64,000 nucleotides of DNA, from positions 2,363,501-2,427,500 of the forward strand of contig OY821745.1 of NCBI GenBank assembly GCA_963682055.1. The letters run 5' to 3'. Each line of letters starts with the position of its first letter. Position 1 is the stretch's first letter. A model generated the notes under the pieces. It did no database searches, was not told the origin of the DNA, and worked only from the letters and a program-made list of their open reading frames with translations. A program made the position numbers and the translations under genes. Shown here one piece after another: positions 1 to 11,044 of the stretch. Origin of the DNA: Primula veris. Lineage: Eukaryota > Streptophyta > Magnoliopsida > Ericales > Primulaceae.

Positions 1-182
1 AACGGTGTGTTTGATCTGACAAACAAATATCAGTCTAAACATCATTTGGAGTGCTTAATTTATTATATGCAATATGCTTCTCCATGGCAACTCCTTTTCA
101 TTTGTTTTTTTAATTTGTTTTATCTCTAGAACCTGGTTGATCAGGATCATGTTTTGAGTTTCGGAGGTGTTTTGTTCTCCTT

Positions 183-635
183 ATATAACCGTTGATATCT
201 TATCTACAACTTAATTAAATATTAATTCATGAAACTGGAACTAATTAAAAATTGGTCTATTTTTCCTAACTAATCAAGGGGTAAATTTTGGATTGATACA
301 ACTTAATTAAGTATTAGTCCATGAAACTGAAACTAATTAAGAATTAGTCCATTTTCCTAACTAACCAATACAAATGTAAAAATTAAGAAAAAATGAAAAA
401 AAATTTAGAAAATAAAAATGGAAAAATAAATTAAAAAAAATGAAAAAATCCAAAAAAACTTAAAAGAAGCAAAACCCCGAAAAAAACGAATAAAATATTA
501 AAAATCCCAAAAAATCAAAAGAAATCCCAAAAAATCTAAATCAACAAAAATCCTAAAAAAAAAAAAAACAGTATGAATAGTTTAAAGTCATTTTAAAAAC
601 ACTATGAGTCGTTTTAAATCATACCCGTAAGCACG
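183..635. repeat. Truncated half-copy of the fold-back/minisatellite element at 32074
   Basis: This stretch begins with TATAACCGTT, the same start as the element at 32074. It continues with two copies of a motif of the type TTAGTCCATGAAACTGAAAC, then an A-rich run with phrases like AAAACCCCGAAAAAAAC. It ends with two or three units of the TTTTAAAA/GACT minisatellite in reverse orientation (near 580-630). The order matches the reverse complement of the right arm of the larger element (about 33950-34206), so this is one arm plus the first internal units. The second arm is absent. No coding potential is seen. Confidence 0.6.
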
Positions 636-1862
636 CTCCTTCCAAAAAGTCCATTCCCTTTAAGTCTAGCATTTATTATTTTAAATGTACTTTATTTCTA
701 CATTAAAATTCTGAGTTATATATTTCTGGGATTTCACATGTTTTCAGTGCATTTTCCCGAACTTATAGTCTCTCAAACAGTTATAGTAAAAATGTATTTG
801 ATGCGTGTTTTAACAATCTTAAGCTGGTGGAGAATAGGTATCAATTATTTATTTTATTTTTTTAATTAAAACGATTTATTCAAAAGTAACCAAAGTCGGA
901 TTCATGGCCATGCCCCTATGATGGCATAAACCGGCCAAATTCCGGTAAAAAACAGAATTACATAACCAAACGGCACACCACAAAAAGGTGCTATCAACTA
1001 CTACATTTTTTTTTTAAATAGAGGTGTCTAAAACATGATAAATCAATGCGTCTTCTTTTCCTTCCTTACGTCCTCAGTAGTAAAATGTATCATTTAATAA
1101 ACTGTTATCCTATCTAATTTCTTTTCTAAAAATGTTCTTATACTCCGTTTTGTTTTTGTCCTTGTTATTGTGTATGGAAAGAAGTCATTTACACGCTAGT
1201 AAAAAGGCTAAATTGAGTGTGTTCATGAAAAGTTTTTACTGTCAAACCAAATTAGGAAAAAGACACAGCTGAATTCAATACACCAATTCTGAATTAAGTT
1301 GATTCTTTTCAAGAGAAGGCCAATATAATTTGGACGCATCATATATTGCAGTAGGTGTGCAAAGAAATATGCTAGCAAGAATTAATATGATTGGATAGAA
1401 GTGAAGTTACACATGGTAGGTGTAACAAGAACAAATTTACAAGTCAGTCAATATATGTTTGATGAGTCGAGTCTTAAAAAATTACATTTAGTGTATCGTA
1501 CTATCTGTTTTTAACGATTTAGTTATCAATCAGACTATCAAAGTTAACAATTGACATATTGAACTATAATAATATTCATAATTCATGTACTACCGTTAAT
1601 TTAATTGGATGAAAGTTAGTTTCAAATTTCATTTTTATGGTATGTTTTCGACTATAGTTGCATCCACGAAGCTTGATAGATTAATGTTAGATACTAAGTA
1701 AGGACTAATGAGGGTATTTTTTTTTTTATCTAAAGTACCAATAGTAGTACTTCAAATTTTCAATTATGTTTGACTTTAAAATCCAGGTCACAGTGAATTT
1801 TTAAACCATGGATGGACCATAAATAGTTCTAGATGATTTTTAATTCACTTTGGCATTATAGT
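636..1862. other. AT-rich intergenic DNA, no gene seen
   Basis: No ORF with family-like character and no clear repeat boundary could be recognised. The stretch ends abruptly at the 5' breakpoint of copia element 1, with no LTR or leader sequence before it. Confidence 0.5.
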
Positions 1863-2605
1863 TTTGTGGACCTATCCAACCAACATGTGGACCATTTAAA
1901 TATTTCATGGTTTTGGTTGATGCATCGACAAGATGGTCACACGTAGCTTTGTTGTCCACAAGAAACGCAGCGTTTTCAAAACTCTTAGCCCAAATCATTA
2001 AATTGAGGGCTCATCATCCGGATTATCTGATAAAGTCTATTAGACTTGATAATGCCATGGAGTTTACATCGAAAACTTTCGATGACTATTGCATGACTTT
2101 GGGAATTAATCTTGAACACCCAGTTGTGTATGTTCATACTCAAAACGGCCTTGCAGAAGCTTTCATTAAGCGATTGCAAATGATTGCTAGGACTTTGGTT
2201 ATGCGCACCAAACATCCTATTTCTGTATGGGGCTATGCCATTTTGCATGCTGCTGCGTTGGTCCGTCTGAGGCCCGTGGCCACCCAACCACTATCTGCGT
2301 ATCAGTTGGTAACTGGATATGAGCCCGATGTCTCACATTTACGCGTGTTTGGGTGTTTAGTCAATGTTCCAATTGAGCCGCCTAAGCGTTCCAAATTTGG
2401 ACCTCAGAAACGACGGGGCATATATGTCGGTTATGAATCCCCGTCCATTATACGCTATTTAGAGCCCTTGACAGGCGATCTCTTTACCGCTAGACATGTG
2501 GATTGTGACTTTGATGAGACACTCTTCCCGTCGTTAGGGGGAGAAATACACGTTAACGTTGATAAGGAACGACGTGATGGCATGTACCCACTATGTCTCA
2601 TCTAG
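1863..2605 (+). pseudogene. Copia integrase core fragment (element 1)
   Basis: The translation gives the second half of a copia integrase: VLVDASTRWSHV, then the catalytic Asp in IRLDNAMEF, then the catalytic Glu region QNGLAEAFIKRL, and the C-terminal GIYVGYESPSIIRYLEPLTG block. The N-terminal HHCC zinc finger and first catalytic Asp lie beyond the truncation. Compared with element 2, about seven bases are missing near 2574 (between CGTG and TGGCATG). This throws the reading frame and ends the ORF at 2605. The downstream RT continues in another frame. Confidence 0.9.
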
Positions 2606-2670
2606 ATCCCCCAACTGCACATAATGATAAGGAATTGCAGAGAATCCTAGGTCTGTAAAATGTTGCAAAT

Positions 2671-4770
2671 CAAATGCCAGACGCATTTAATGACCTAGCG
2701 AATGTCACGAGATCACATATACCTGCTGCAAATGTGCCTTAAAGGATAGACGTCCCTGTGAGACGCCGTGTTCCGGTTGAACACGTTGCTCCGGTGGTAC
2801 CCAGCGAGCAAAGGACGCTGCCGTTGGCCCTTCAGTCCGCTGCCCTTCCGAAAAAAAGAGGAAGGCCGTCCGGTTCCAAGGATGTTCTGCCTCAAAAGAG
2901 GAGAAATCCTGTCACATCTGTTTTGCCACACGAGATCATTAAGGATCACGGTGATGTATTAGAGGAGCGTGTTCCAGATGAAACACTAGTTCCTAATCAT
3001 CACGATAATCTCGAAATATCTGTCGATTATACTAGTTTAGATGATATTTTGAAGCAAAACGAGACTGTCATCGATGATGTGTTTATATACGCAGTGGCCA
3101 CTGACATTATGAACAATGATGACATGGAACCTCGTACCGTTGCTGAGTGTCAGCGAAGAACGGACTGGCCTCAATGGAAACAAGCAATCCAGGATGAATT
3201 GGATTCCTTAACAAAACGAAGGGTGTTTGGACCTGTCCCTCCAACACCGCCCAATGTTAGACCAGTTGGTCATAAATGGGTTTTCGTAAGGAAGCGTGAT
3301 GAGAATAATGAGATTGTTAGATACAAAGCTCACCTTGTGGCGCAAGGTTTCTCTCAACGCCCTGGAATTGATTACGATGAGACGTATTCTCCCGTAATGG
3401 ACGTTATAACGTTCCGTTACTTAATCAGTTTAGTAGTTTCCGAAAAACTGAATATGCAGCTCATGGATGTGGTCACAGCATATCTCTACGGGGATCTGGA
3501 TACAGAGATTTACATGAGAGTCCCTGATGGAATTAAGTTGCCTGAATCAAGTCGTTCCTGGCCACGGAACACGTTCTCGATTAGACTGAGACGATCACTT
3601 TATGGATTGAAACAATCCGGACGGATGTGGTATAACCGTCTAAGTGAATACTTGACCGGCTTGGGATATGTTAATAATGAACTATGCCCATGCATGTTCA
3701 TAAATAAATCCACTTCAGGATATGCGATTATCGCAGTCTATGTAGATGATATGAATCTCATAGGAACCTCGAAAGAGTTGTTCGAAACTGCTGAAATCCT
3801 GAAGAAGAAATTCGAGATGAAAGATCTTGGAAAGACACGGTATTGCCTCGGCCTGCAGATCGAGCACCGTAAAGATGGAATTTTAGTCCATCAAGAAAGT
3901 TACACCCAAAAGGTGTTGAGGCACTTTAGTCATAGTGATGCTAAGCCGTCCTCTACTCCCATGGTCGTCCGCTCTCTAGACATTAATAAGGACCCCTTCC
4001 GTCCAAAGGAGGACGATGAAGAGATATTGAGCCCTGAGTGTTCATATCTGGGTGCAATAGGCGCACTATTGTACTTGGCCCAATGTACTAGACCGGACAT
4101 CTCGTTTGCTGTGAATTGTCTAGCTCGACACAGCACCGCGCCAACACGCCGCCACTGGACTGGCATAAAAGACATTTTCCGTTATCTTAGAGGTACTACG
4201 GACATGGGCTTATTCTATCCCTTTGCATCGAGTGGATCTATCTCCATTGATCCTCGAAACAACGCAACCCTTGTCGGCTATGCCGATGCTGGCTTCTTAT
4301 CAGACCCGCACAAGGGACATTCCCAATCTGGTTATGTCTTTACCATTGGGAACACGGCTATATCCTGGGGGTCTCGTAAACAGACTCTAGTGGCCACTTC
4401 GACTAACCACTCTGAGCTACTCACGCTCTATGAGGTGACTAGAGAGTGTGTCTGGCTTTGAGCAGTTATTGGCCATATTCGAAGCACATGTGATCTAGCT
4501 TACGATCATGATGAACCAGTTGTTATTTATGAGGACAACACCGCTGTGATTGATCAAGCGAAGCATGGTTACATCAAAGGTGATGCCACTAAGCATATCT
4601 CGCCAAAGTTGTTCTTTACACATGAACAACAAACGCTTCAAAAGATTGAAGTGAAGCATATTGGTTCAGAGAATAACCACGCTGACTTGTTCACCAAGTC
4701 ACTGCCAAAGCATTCTTTTCAGAAGCACGTACGGGCGATTGGCCTACGTAGGCTATCTGAGCTACCTTAG
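2671..4770 (+). pseudogene. Copia reverse transcriptase-RNase H (element 1)
   Basis: The region encodes the RT of a Ty1/copia pol: RRTDWPQWKQAIQDELDSL, KWVFVRKRDENNEIVRYKA, the active site YVDDMNLIG, and the RNase H block with YADAGFLSD and WGSRKQTLVATSTNHSE. The tail RAIGLRRLSELP ends at 4770. Three stops interrupt the frame: TAA at 2656 (shared with element 2), TAA at 2740, and TGA at 4459, where element 2 and even decayed element 3 read CGA. Between 2743 and 4458 the frame is open for over 560 codons, so decay is recent. No spliceable intron is seen. Confidence 0.9.
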
Positions 4771-5354
4771 AGTGACATTTTATGTCGGAGTCGAAATCCG
4801 CGCACCCTTTCGTGTGCAAGTGAGGAGGAACATCCTGTTGTATGCATTTGTACTCTTTTTGTCCTCAGTACAAGGTTTTTCCCACTGGGGTTTCCTTGAC
4901 AAGGTTTTTAGCAAGACACGTTCCCTGTTATACCTCACTAAGGATTGCCGAAATCAGGGGGAGTATCCTGTCGTATACTTCTTACCACTGTGTACTCTTT
5001 TGTCCTTCGACCAGAGTTTTTTCCCACTGGGTTTACTCTGGCAAGGTTTTGATGAGGCACCTGTTTTGTGGTTGATCCCCTACTACTACCACTGTTGCAC
5101 TCTTTTCCCTTCGATCAGAGATTTTCCCATTGGGTTTGCTCTGGCAAGGTTTTGATGAGGCACACTATTTTGTGGTTAGTTACATACGTAGTATTTTGGC
5201 ATATATCATTCGGCTACACAAATTCTCTTAGGTACCGGTTTTGTCCCACACCGGGTTTTCCGGCCCTAAGGTCTTTATGTGTTTAGCACTGCAAATGAAC
5301 TCAGCTCAGATCGACTGCATGAAGACGAAGAATTCAAGACGTCCAAAGGGGGAG
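4771..5354 (+). repeat. Copia element 1 3' untranslated repeat region and polypurine tract
   Basis: After the pol stop there are repeated blocks built on a T-rich phrase, CCCACTGGGTTT and CAAGGTTTTGATGAGGCAC (near 4880, 5025, 5120 and 5245). Each could fold locally. The same blocks follow pol in elements 2 and 3; the last 390 bases are close to those of element 3. The region ends in a purine-rich AAAGGGGGAG, the expected plus-strand primer next to the LTR. Confidence 0.8.
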
Positions 5355-5556
5355 TGTTGTAAGATTATTAGACTCTTGGGATTTTACTTTATGGGCCCAA
5401 GTGGGCTTGTAACCCTACCCCTCTATTTATATAAAGAGGGCTAGAGGTCTTGTATTTTAACATTCATTAAGATATTCTTCATAATAAGACGATACTGTTC
5501 TCCCCTCTCTCTACTTCTGTCTCCCTAAATACGTAGCTAATAGTTGTATTACAACA
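5355..5556 (+). repeat. Copia element 1 3' LTR (type A)
   Basis: The LTR is about 202 bp and starts TGTTGTAAGATTATT and ends ACAACA, the usual TG...CA borders. It holds a TATA box (TTATATAAAG, near 5425) and a C/T-rich tract. It resembles the LTRs of element 3 and not those of element 2. Confidence 0.88.
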
Positions 5557-5674
5557 GTCCCATTATATAAGTATTTTATTAATCAATACGCATATGAAAC
5601 TTCAGAATCACAATCTAAAAGGGATTCGCTAAAAAAAATAATATCAACTTACCATTAGACCGTCTGTGGCTAAA

Positions 5675-5774
5675 CTGATGGTAAAGTGAGTGTCGCTAAA
5701 TTTAGCAACAGGTTAGCAACCGTTTTTGTTCCTAAACCGTTGCTAAAATTTAACGACACTCACTTTACCATCAG
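5675..5774. repeat. Fold-back MITE with arms of about 42 bp
   Basis: The left arm starts at 5675 (CTGATGGTAAAGTGAGTGTC) and its inverted copy ends at 5774. The arms differ by only a few bases and surround a loop of about 15-20 bases. Short degraded flanks with phrases like GTTGCTA extend to about 5630 and 5815. Related inverted GTTGCTAAA motifs occur near 19850 and 60611-60679, so this is one of a family. Confidence 0.65.
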
Positions 5775-5930
5775 TTTTGAAAAAGTAAACTGTTGCTATC
5801 TTAATTTTTTGTTACAGTGATTTAACACTAAACTTAAAAGGAAGTACTGCTCATTGACAAGTCTTGTTCATTTGGCTGGACTAGAACGAGGTCAACCTTC
5901 CAGACAGATTGATTTTTCAATAGAGCCTGC

Positions 5931-6085
5931 ATTTTTATACTATATTTTTTCTGAAAAAACGTACAAATCGTAGAAAAAATCTACGGTTTACAGTGATTAT
6001 GTGCAAACCGTAGATTTAATCTACGGTTTACAGTGATTTCTGAAAAATCATCCAAACCGTAGGTTAAATCTACGGTTTGGATCAT
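5931..6085. repeat. Left terminal inverted repeat of the MULE, hairpin-rich
   Basis: The first 92 bases pair with 10953-11044. Inside and just beyond are three palindromic units (near 5966-5990, 6003-6030, 6053-6079) built on CCGTAGATTTAATCTACGG. One of them, CAAACCGTAGATT plus its complement, is essentially a perfect hairpin. Confidence 0.8.
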
Positions 6086-7049
6086 TTTTACAGAAATTAC
6101 ACAGTCAGTCCCCCTTTTTCAGAAATTGCACCGTCAGTCCATGCGTCAAAAATTACACAGTCAGTCCCTGAAAAACAGAATTTTACTTTTTCTCTCTCTC
6201 TCTTTCTCTCAAAAACTCAAATTTATCATAAAAAAAAAACTCAAATCAATCAACCACAATAACCATCAACTTTCTTAACAAAAAAACCCAAATTATCAAT
6301 CAAATTTCTCCCTAATTCAAGATCTTTCTTTATTCTTTAATTTATTATTTATTTTGTGTAATTTCAATTTGTAAAATAGGAAAAAATATATAAAATATGC
6401 CAATTGATTATTCACTTAGCTATATATAATTGTTTGTTGTTTGTTTATATTAATTATAGAAATTATAATTGTTGATATTTGTCCCATTTTATAAAAAAAT
6501 TAGGGTTTTTATTCAAATTTGTTTATTTAGATATTTATTACTAATGGTTTGGTTATGATGTTACATGTTTATGTTTTTTATTTGTTTTGATTGAGAAAAT
6601 TAGGTGTTTTATAAAATTAGGTTTTTTAATTAGTTTGTTTGCCCAAATCATCAATAAAAATTAAGGTTGTTGATATTTTTTCCGTTTTATAAAAAAATAG
6701 AGTTTTTATTAAATGTGTATGTTTCTTATCTTGTTTTTATTGTTAAAAATAAAAATAGTTAGGATTGTTTGGTGAAACAATGTAAAAGTACGTTTGGTGA
6801 GACACCTAACATTATATACTGCGATAATTGATTGTTTAAAAACAACTATTAAGCAAGCTTTTAGGATGTTTACAGTATAAATTTAAAGCTTAAAAACTGT
6901 TTTTAAACCAGGTTGTAAGCTGTTTTTGACAAATTGTTTAATTTTATATAATTTTTAATACATGTTCATCATGGCAGAGTCACGTTCACAGCTTAAAGAC
7001 ATGATGGACATTTTACGGCAGACCGGTCATATTTCAAATCAGACTTGAG

Positions 7050-8400
7050 ATGCTGGAAGAGAAGCGGGGAGAGGAGATGCCCATAAGCTTTTCCTGATGT
7101 ATTGTTAATGGATTGTACATATAGGACAAACCGTTTTAATATGTCATTTCTAGAAGTCGTAGGAATGACATCAACGAACCAAACATATTGTTTAGGTTTT
7201 GTTTTCATGAGTGATGAGACTCAGTAATGTTATATATGGGCTTTGGAAAAATTTAAAGATACATTGGAGGGTTGCATACTACCTAGGGTGTTTGTAACCG
7301 ACAGAGAAATGGCCTTGATAAATGCTTTATCCGTTGTTTTTTCCGATTCTCATCATATATTGTGCACTTTTCACATTGCCAAAAATGTTTTGAAAAACTG
7401 TAAAAAAAAAAATCCCAGACGAGGAGTGACAAACGTTTCTAGATGATTGTGGTTTATTGGTTGATTCTGAGTCGATAGAGGAGTACAATCATAACCGATC
7501 TTCTTTCAATTCCTCTTACAAATCGTACCCTGCCGTGCTTAAGTATGTAGACAATCTGTTAAATGATTATGCCGATAAGTTTGTTGCATGCTATACCAAC
7601 CATACAACACATCTAGGTAACAGAACTAGCAATCGAGCCGAACAACAACATGCAAAGCTAAAAAGATCTCTTTCCACAAATACTGGCACAGTTGAAAATG
7701 TTTGGGTAGAGGTGAACAAAATTCTAGAAAAACAGTTTGAGTATATTAAGATGAAGTTGGATAAATGCAAGTCTTATTTTCCACATTCAGAACGGACACC
7801 TCTATTTAAAAATCTTAGGTCGTATATCACACACCATGCCTTTGATTTATTATTTCAAGAACACAAAAAATGTAGTGGCTAGTCTGATGAGAATTGTTCT
7901 TGCGGTATAAAATTGTCTCACGGGTTACCTTGTCATCATATTATGAGTGAATATATTTTATTCGGGAAGCCTCTTCCTCTAGAATATATTCATACGTTAT
8001 GGAAAAAATTAGACGTAATTGATGATAATGGGAACACCAATGATTATGGGGTAGAGGGTGATCTAGAAGAGTTTAAAAGTGTTTATTCTACCAAAACTAA
8101 TGTTGAAAAACGGCGAATGAAAACACAACTCCGAGAGATAACCTTACCATGTAGAACATCCATGAATGATCCCGAAGTGAGACAAACTAGGGGGAGACCT
8201 AGAAAAGGAGACAATTCTAGTAAGAGAGATAAGTCAAGATGTGAGTATTTGGAGGAACAGAGTGGTAGTGCTAGTAGAGACAAGGGCAAAGGTAAAGCGG
8301 AAGAAACACCGGAGGTAAAAGTAAACCCAAGTAGGAGGCCGCGAAACCAGACAAATAAACCCACCACCACTAGACAAACCTTCATGTACAGTGACCAAAT
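7050..8400 (+). pseudogene. MULE transposase with SWIM zinc finger (broken)
   Basis: The DDE core of a Mutator/FAR1-type transposase is visible. The first catalytic Asp is in LLMDCTYRTNRFNM (codon 7111), the second in VFVTDREMALINAL (codon 7300), and the Glu in TSNRAEQQHAKLKRSL (codon 7640). The zinc-binding SWIM motif NCSCGIKLSHGLPCHHI follows at 7892-7942, showing CxC and CxH. A basic linker continues to the OTU domain. Breaks seen: TAA at 7225, a frameshift between 7440 and 7457, and TAG at 7880. The start codon is not identifiable because the N-terminal zinc-finger part is already lost or scrambled. Confidence 0.85.
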
Positions 8401-8429
8401 ATGGGTCCTGTTACATAATTACATCGATA

Positions 8430-9027
8430 CGGTTTATGATGTGCATGGGGATGGTAACTGTGGGTTCCGAGTAATTGCAAATGTGATGGGTAAAGAACAT
8501 GGGAAAATGATTGGTACGCAGTTAGATATGAGTTGTTTCAAGAGCTGCAGCAAATGAAAGGTGTTTATTATGATCTGTTTGAGAATCTTGATTTTGAAGG
8601 TTACCGATATGATTATATTCTATCAAGTTTGAATTTTTATCATCCTACAAATCCCGTCCTTTGTGACAAATAGATGAGATTTCCGTCCTATGGTTTTTTA
8701 ATTGCATCTCATTATAATATGCCAACTGTATTGTTGTCATTATGGCCAAATAAAAATGGAGGGGTACAATTATGAAACGCCACTTTTTTACCTCTTTATG
8801 CTGTTCCGTCTCCTGTAACGACATATTACATCCCTACTATAATACTATACGTCAACAATTGTCATTATGCTCAAGTTATTCCTAAAGAAGGGATCTTCCC
8901 AATGCCAAGAATTATAGCACGGTGGGAAAAAACACGCACTAAGGCTGTTGAGCCATGGAAGGAACTTTTTCGAGCAAATTTCAACTTATATATGGCGCTA
9001 GAAAGGCAATCGGGAAGCAAATTGTAA
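8430..9027 (+). pseudogene. OTU-like cysteine protease domain of the MULE (broken)
   Basis: The domain begins DVHGDGNCGFRVIANVMG, which holds the OTU signature with the catalytic Cys in DGNCGFR (near 8452-8475). It continues in a shifted frame with WYAVRYELFQELQQMKGVYY and ends near the expected catalytic His in NNCHYAQVIPKEG (about 8858-8890). Breaks: a frameshift near 8510, TAG at 8671 and TGA at 8773. The natural end is the TAA at 9025. Order and spacing after the SWIM domain suggest it was once one polyprotein with the transposase. Proteases fused to MULE transposases are known in plants; the role of the OTU domain here is not known. Confidence 0.8.
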
Positions 9028-9173
9028 CTGAAAAAGAAGCTATAGACGTATCAAGCCCATAATTAGTTTTTTATTTTTAATTTTATGTAAATTACTCTTT
9101 TTTTCAAGTTATTGTAAATTTATATGATGTATCATGTTTAATAAATATGTTTTATGAAATTTAGTTAATGTTT

Positions 9174-10518
9174 GTGTTGGCCCGTGCGGCTAAAACCTTA
9201 GAGGGGGGGTGAATAAGGTTCTTAGGTGTTTTTGCCTAATTAAAATCTAATGGCAACTAATAACCCAACTTATGCAATTCTAAGTTTAAGCGTTTTAACA
9301 CGAGTTAATAAATTGCTAAAATTACTAAACACACGTAATAAATAAGCAAGAATAATTAAGTTGCGGAAAGTAAAAGGAAGGGAAAGAAAATGACACCGGG
9401 ATTTATAGAGGTTCGGCAAACACGCCTACGTCCTCTCCTCGGTACTACCGAGTATTTCACTAAAAATAATCTTCCCGATTACAAATCCTATTGAGCTCAA
9501 TCAATCGATAGGCTCACCCTCTACCCGAGGTTCCTACTCTTGATACAAGTGCAAGAGAACACGACTATGAGTCAACGACTCCCCCTCAATTTATGAGTAC
9601 CCGAAATGAAAAGACCTAGAGCTTTTAAGCTTCACTTGCTTACAAAGCCTCTACCCGATCACTCGCTCACAAATATGAGTTTATAAAACACTCGATACAA
9701 ATTTTGTTACAAAAATGTAACTACACTCACTATTCTAATTGCTTCTTAAAAAGCTAATTTGTGAGTTGTTGATGATGATCGAGCTTGAATCTCTTTCTCT
9801 TTGATTTTCCTCTTTCTCGAATATATATACACCAAAATGGTGATATTAGGGTTTTTAATGAGAGGTTTTTAGGATGATTGATAGTGTAATTGGTTATCTT
9901 TTGGGAGAGAGATTTGGATGGTTATAAATGCCAAACAGCCTGTTTTTCTGTATATGACCGTTGGAAGTGGTTATGGCTTATATCCAGTGTTTTAAGCAAC
10001 TTTCCAGAATAAGCTGAAAAGCTGTTTTCGAAATCTGTAGAAAACGATCGGTCGTTTTCTACAGTCGATCGGTCGTTTTCCAGAAAACGATCGGTCGTTT
10101 TCTGAAAACGATCGGTCGTTTTTATACTGGACTCACTGGAAGAAATTGGACCAAAAACGATCGGTCGTTTTTGTCCAGTCGATCGGTCGACTGTTCTTCT
10201 GGCAGTTTTTCGGACTTCTTCGAAAGCTTGTATCTTCTTCGTTTTAGCTCCGATTTTGGTTCCGCTTGAACCGTTGGCTTCGTAAACGAATGCTCTACCA
10301 TTTTAAAGACCTGAAATATACGTTTTATCTTTTTGGACAAGACAAGCATTATATCATCGAAGACGTAAAATCATTAAAGACATAATCAACGTTATAATCA
10401 AAATCATTATTGAACTCTAAGTTCAACAGTTTGCATATTGAGTTAATTTCGTTTATGAAATTTATATAATTTATGATTGTTTCATTCAAGAAAATTGACG
10501 ATTGACACCAAATTGACG
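9174..10518. repeat. Interspersed repeat inserted inside the MULE
   Basis: A 15-bp direct repeat, ATTTAGTTAATGTTT, occurs at 9159-9173 and 10519-10533, bracketing this block; a third copy lies at 10591-10605. The block starts with a GC-richer phrase (CTTAGAGGGGGGGTGAATAA, near 9200) and a GGATTTATAGAGGTTCGGCA phrase (near 9399). Both look like widespread plant repeats, but I cannot assign a family. It contains the minisatellite at 10047-10195. No coding capacity was recognised. Confidence 0.5.
10047..10195. repeat. Minisatellite of CGATCGGTCGTTTTC units
   Basis: The phrase GATCGGTCG recurs about seven times with GTTTTC, GTTTTT or CAGTC spacers. GATCGGTCG is close to a palindrome, so the array can form overlapping short hairpins. 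Confidence 0.75.
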
Positions 10519-11044
10519 ATTTAGTTAATGTTTCATATTGCGCTATCCAAGTGTTAAAAACAAACCAAAAACAGTTCACAAAAAATGACGATTTAGTTAA
10601 TGTTTCAATAAATCTCAACTTATACATTTGACAAAAAAGTAACATTAACCAAAAACATAAAATTTATCAAATCAACTTTTTTTGTGTAAATTTGTGTAAA
10701 TTTTGTGTTTATTTTGAGAGATTGTTAGAATTGACCAAATTTATTTTATGTAAATTTTTAAGAATAAGACATTTAGTTTTTTTTATTAAAAAAATCATGT
10801 TTAATTTGAAAAAAATATTCAGTATTTTAATTGATAGGACCAATATGCAGTTTTCAGAAATTGCAGGGACTGTTTCTGCAATTTCTGAAAACTACATTCA
10901 AACCGTAGATTTAATCTACGGTTTGCAGTGAATCAATGTAAACCGTAGATTTAGATTAAATCTACGGTTTGCACATAATCACTGTAAACCGTAGATTTTT
11001 TCAACGATTTGTGAGTTTTTTCAGAAAAAATATAGTATAAAAAT

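Larger units (their letters stand above)
1863..5556 (+). mobile_element. Ty1/copia element 1, 5'-truncated, one LTR
   Basis: The element starts abruptly inside the integrase core: homology to element 2 begins at the phrase TTTGTGGACCTATCC, equal to position 38317 there. It runs through reverse transcriptase, RNase H, a repetitive 3' untranslated region, a polypurine tract (AAAGGGGGAG just before 5355) and a single LTR. The 5' LTR, leader, gag, protease and integrase N-terminus are missing. The pol is very close to element 2, but the LTR is of the element 3 type. The copy cannot be autonomous: integrase lacks its first catalytic Asp, there is a frameshift between IN and RT, and there are several in-frame stops. 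Confidence 0.9.
5931..11044 (+). mobile_element. Mutator-like element (MULE) with OTU domain, coding region broken
   Basis: The ends are inverted repeats of about 92 bp: 5931-6022 on the left and 10953-11044 on the right, with about three differences by eye. Each terminus carries nested palindromes of the form AAACCGTAGATT/AATCTACGGTTT, able to make several hairpins. The interior holds a MULE transposase remnant, a SWIM zinc finger and an OTU cysteine-protease remnant, all on the plus strand. A separate repeat is inserted at 9174-10518. I could not find a clean 9-bp target duplication, so the outer borders may be a few bases off. The transposase has several stops and frameshifts, so this copy could only move with outside help. 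Confidence 0.8.

Noticed and set aside
1985..2287. Antisense ORF of 100 codons (and its twin at 38439-38741)
   Set aside because: Both lie opposite the copia integrase and mirror each other only because the integrase is conserved; the protein resembles nothing.
3930..4175. Antisense ORFs opposite RNase H (also 40391-40636, 2713-2949, 39174-39410)
   Set aside because: Shadows of the sense pol frame in both copies.
8083..8385. Antisense 100-codon ORF
   Set aside because: Opposite the basic linker of the MULE polyprotein; low-complexity Leu/Ser composition.
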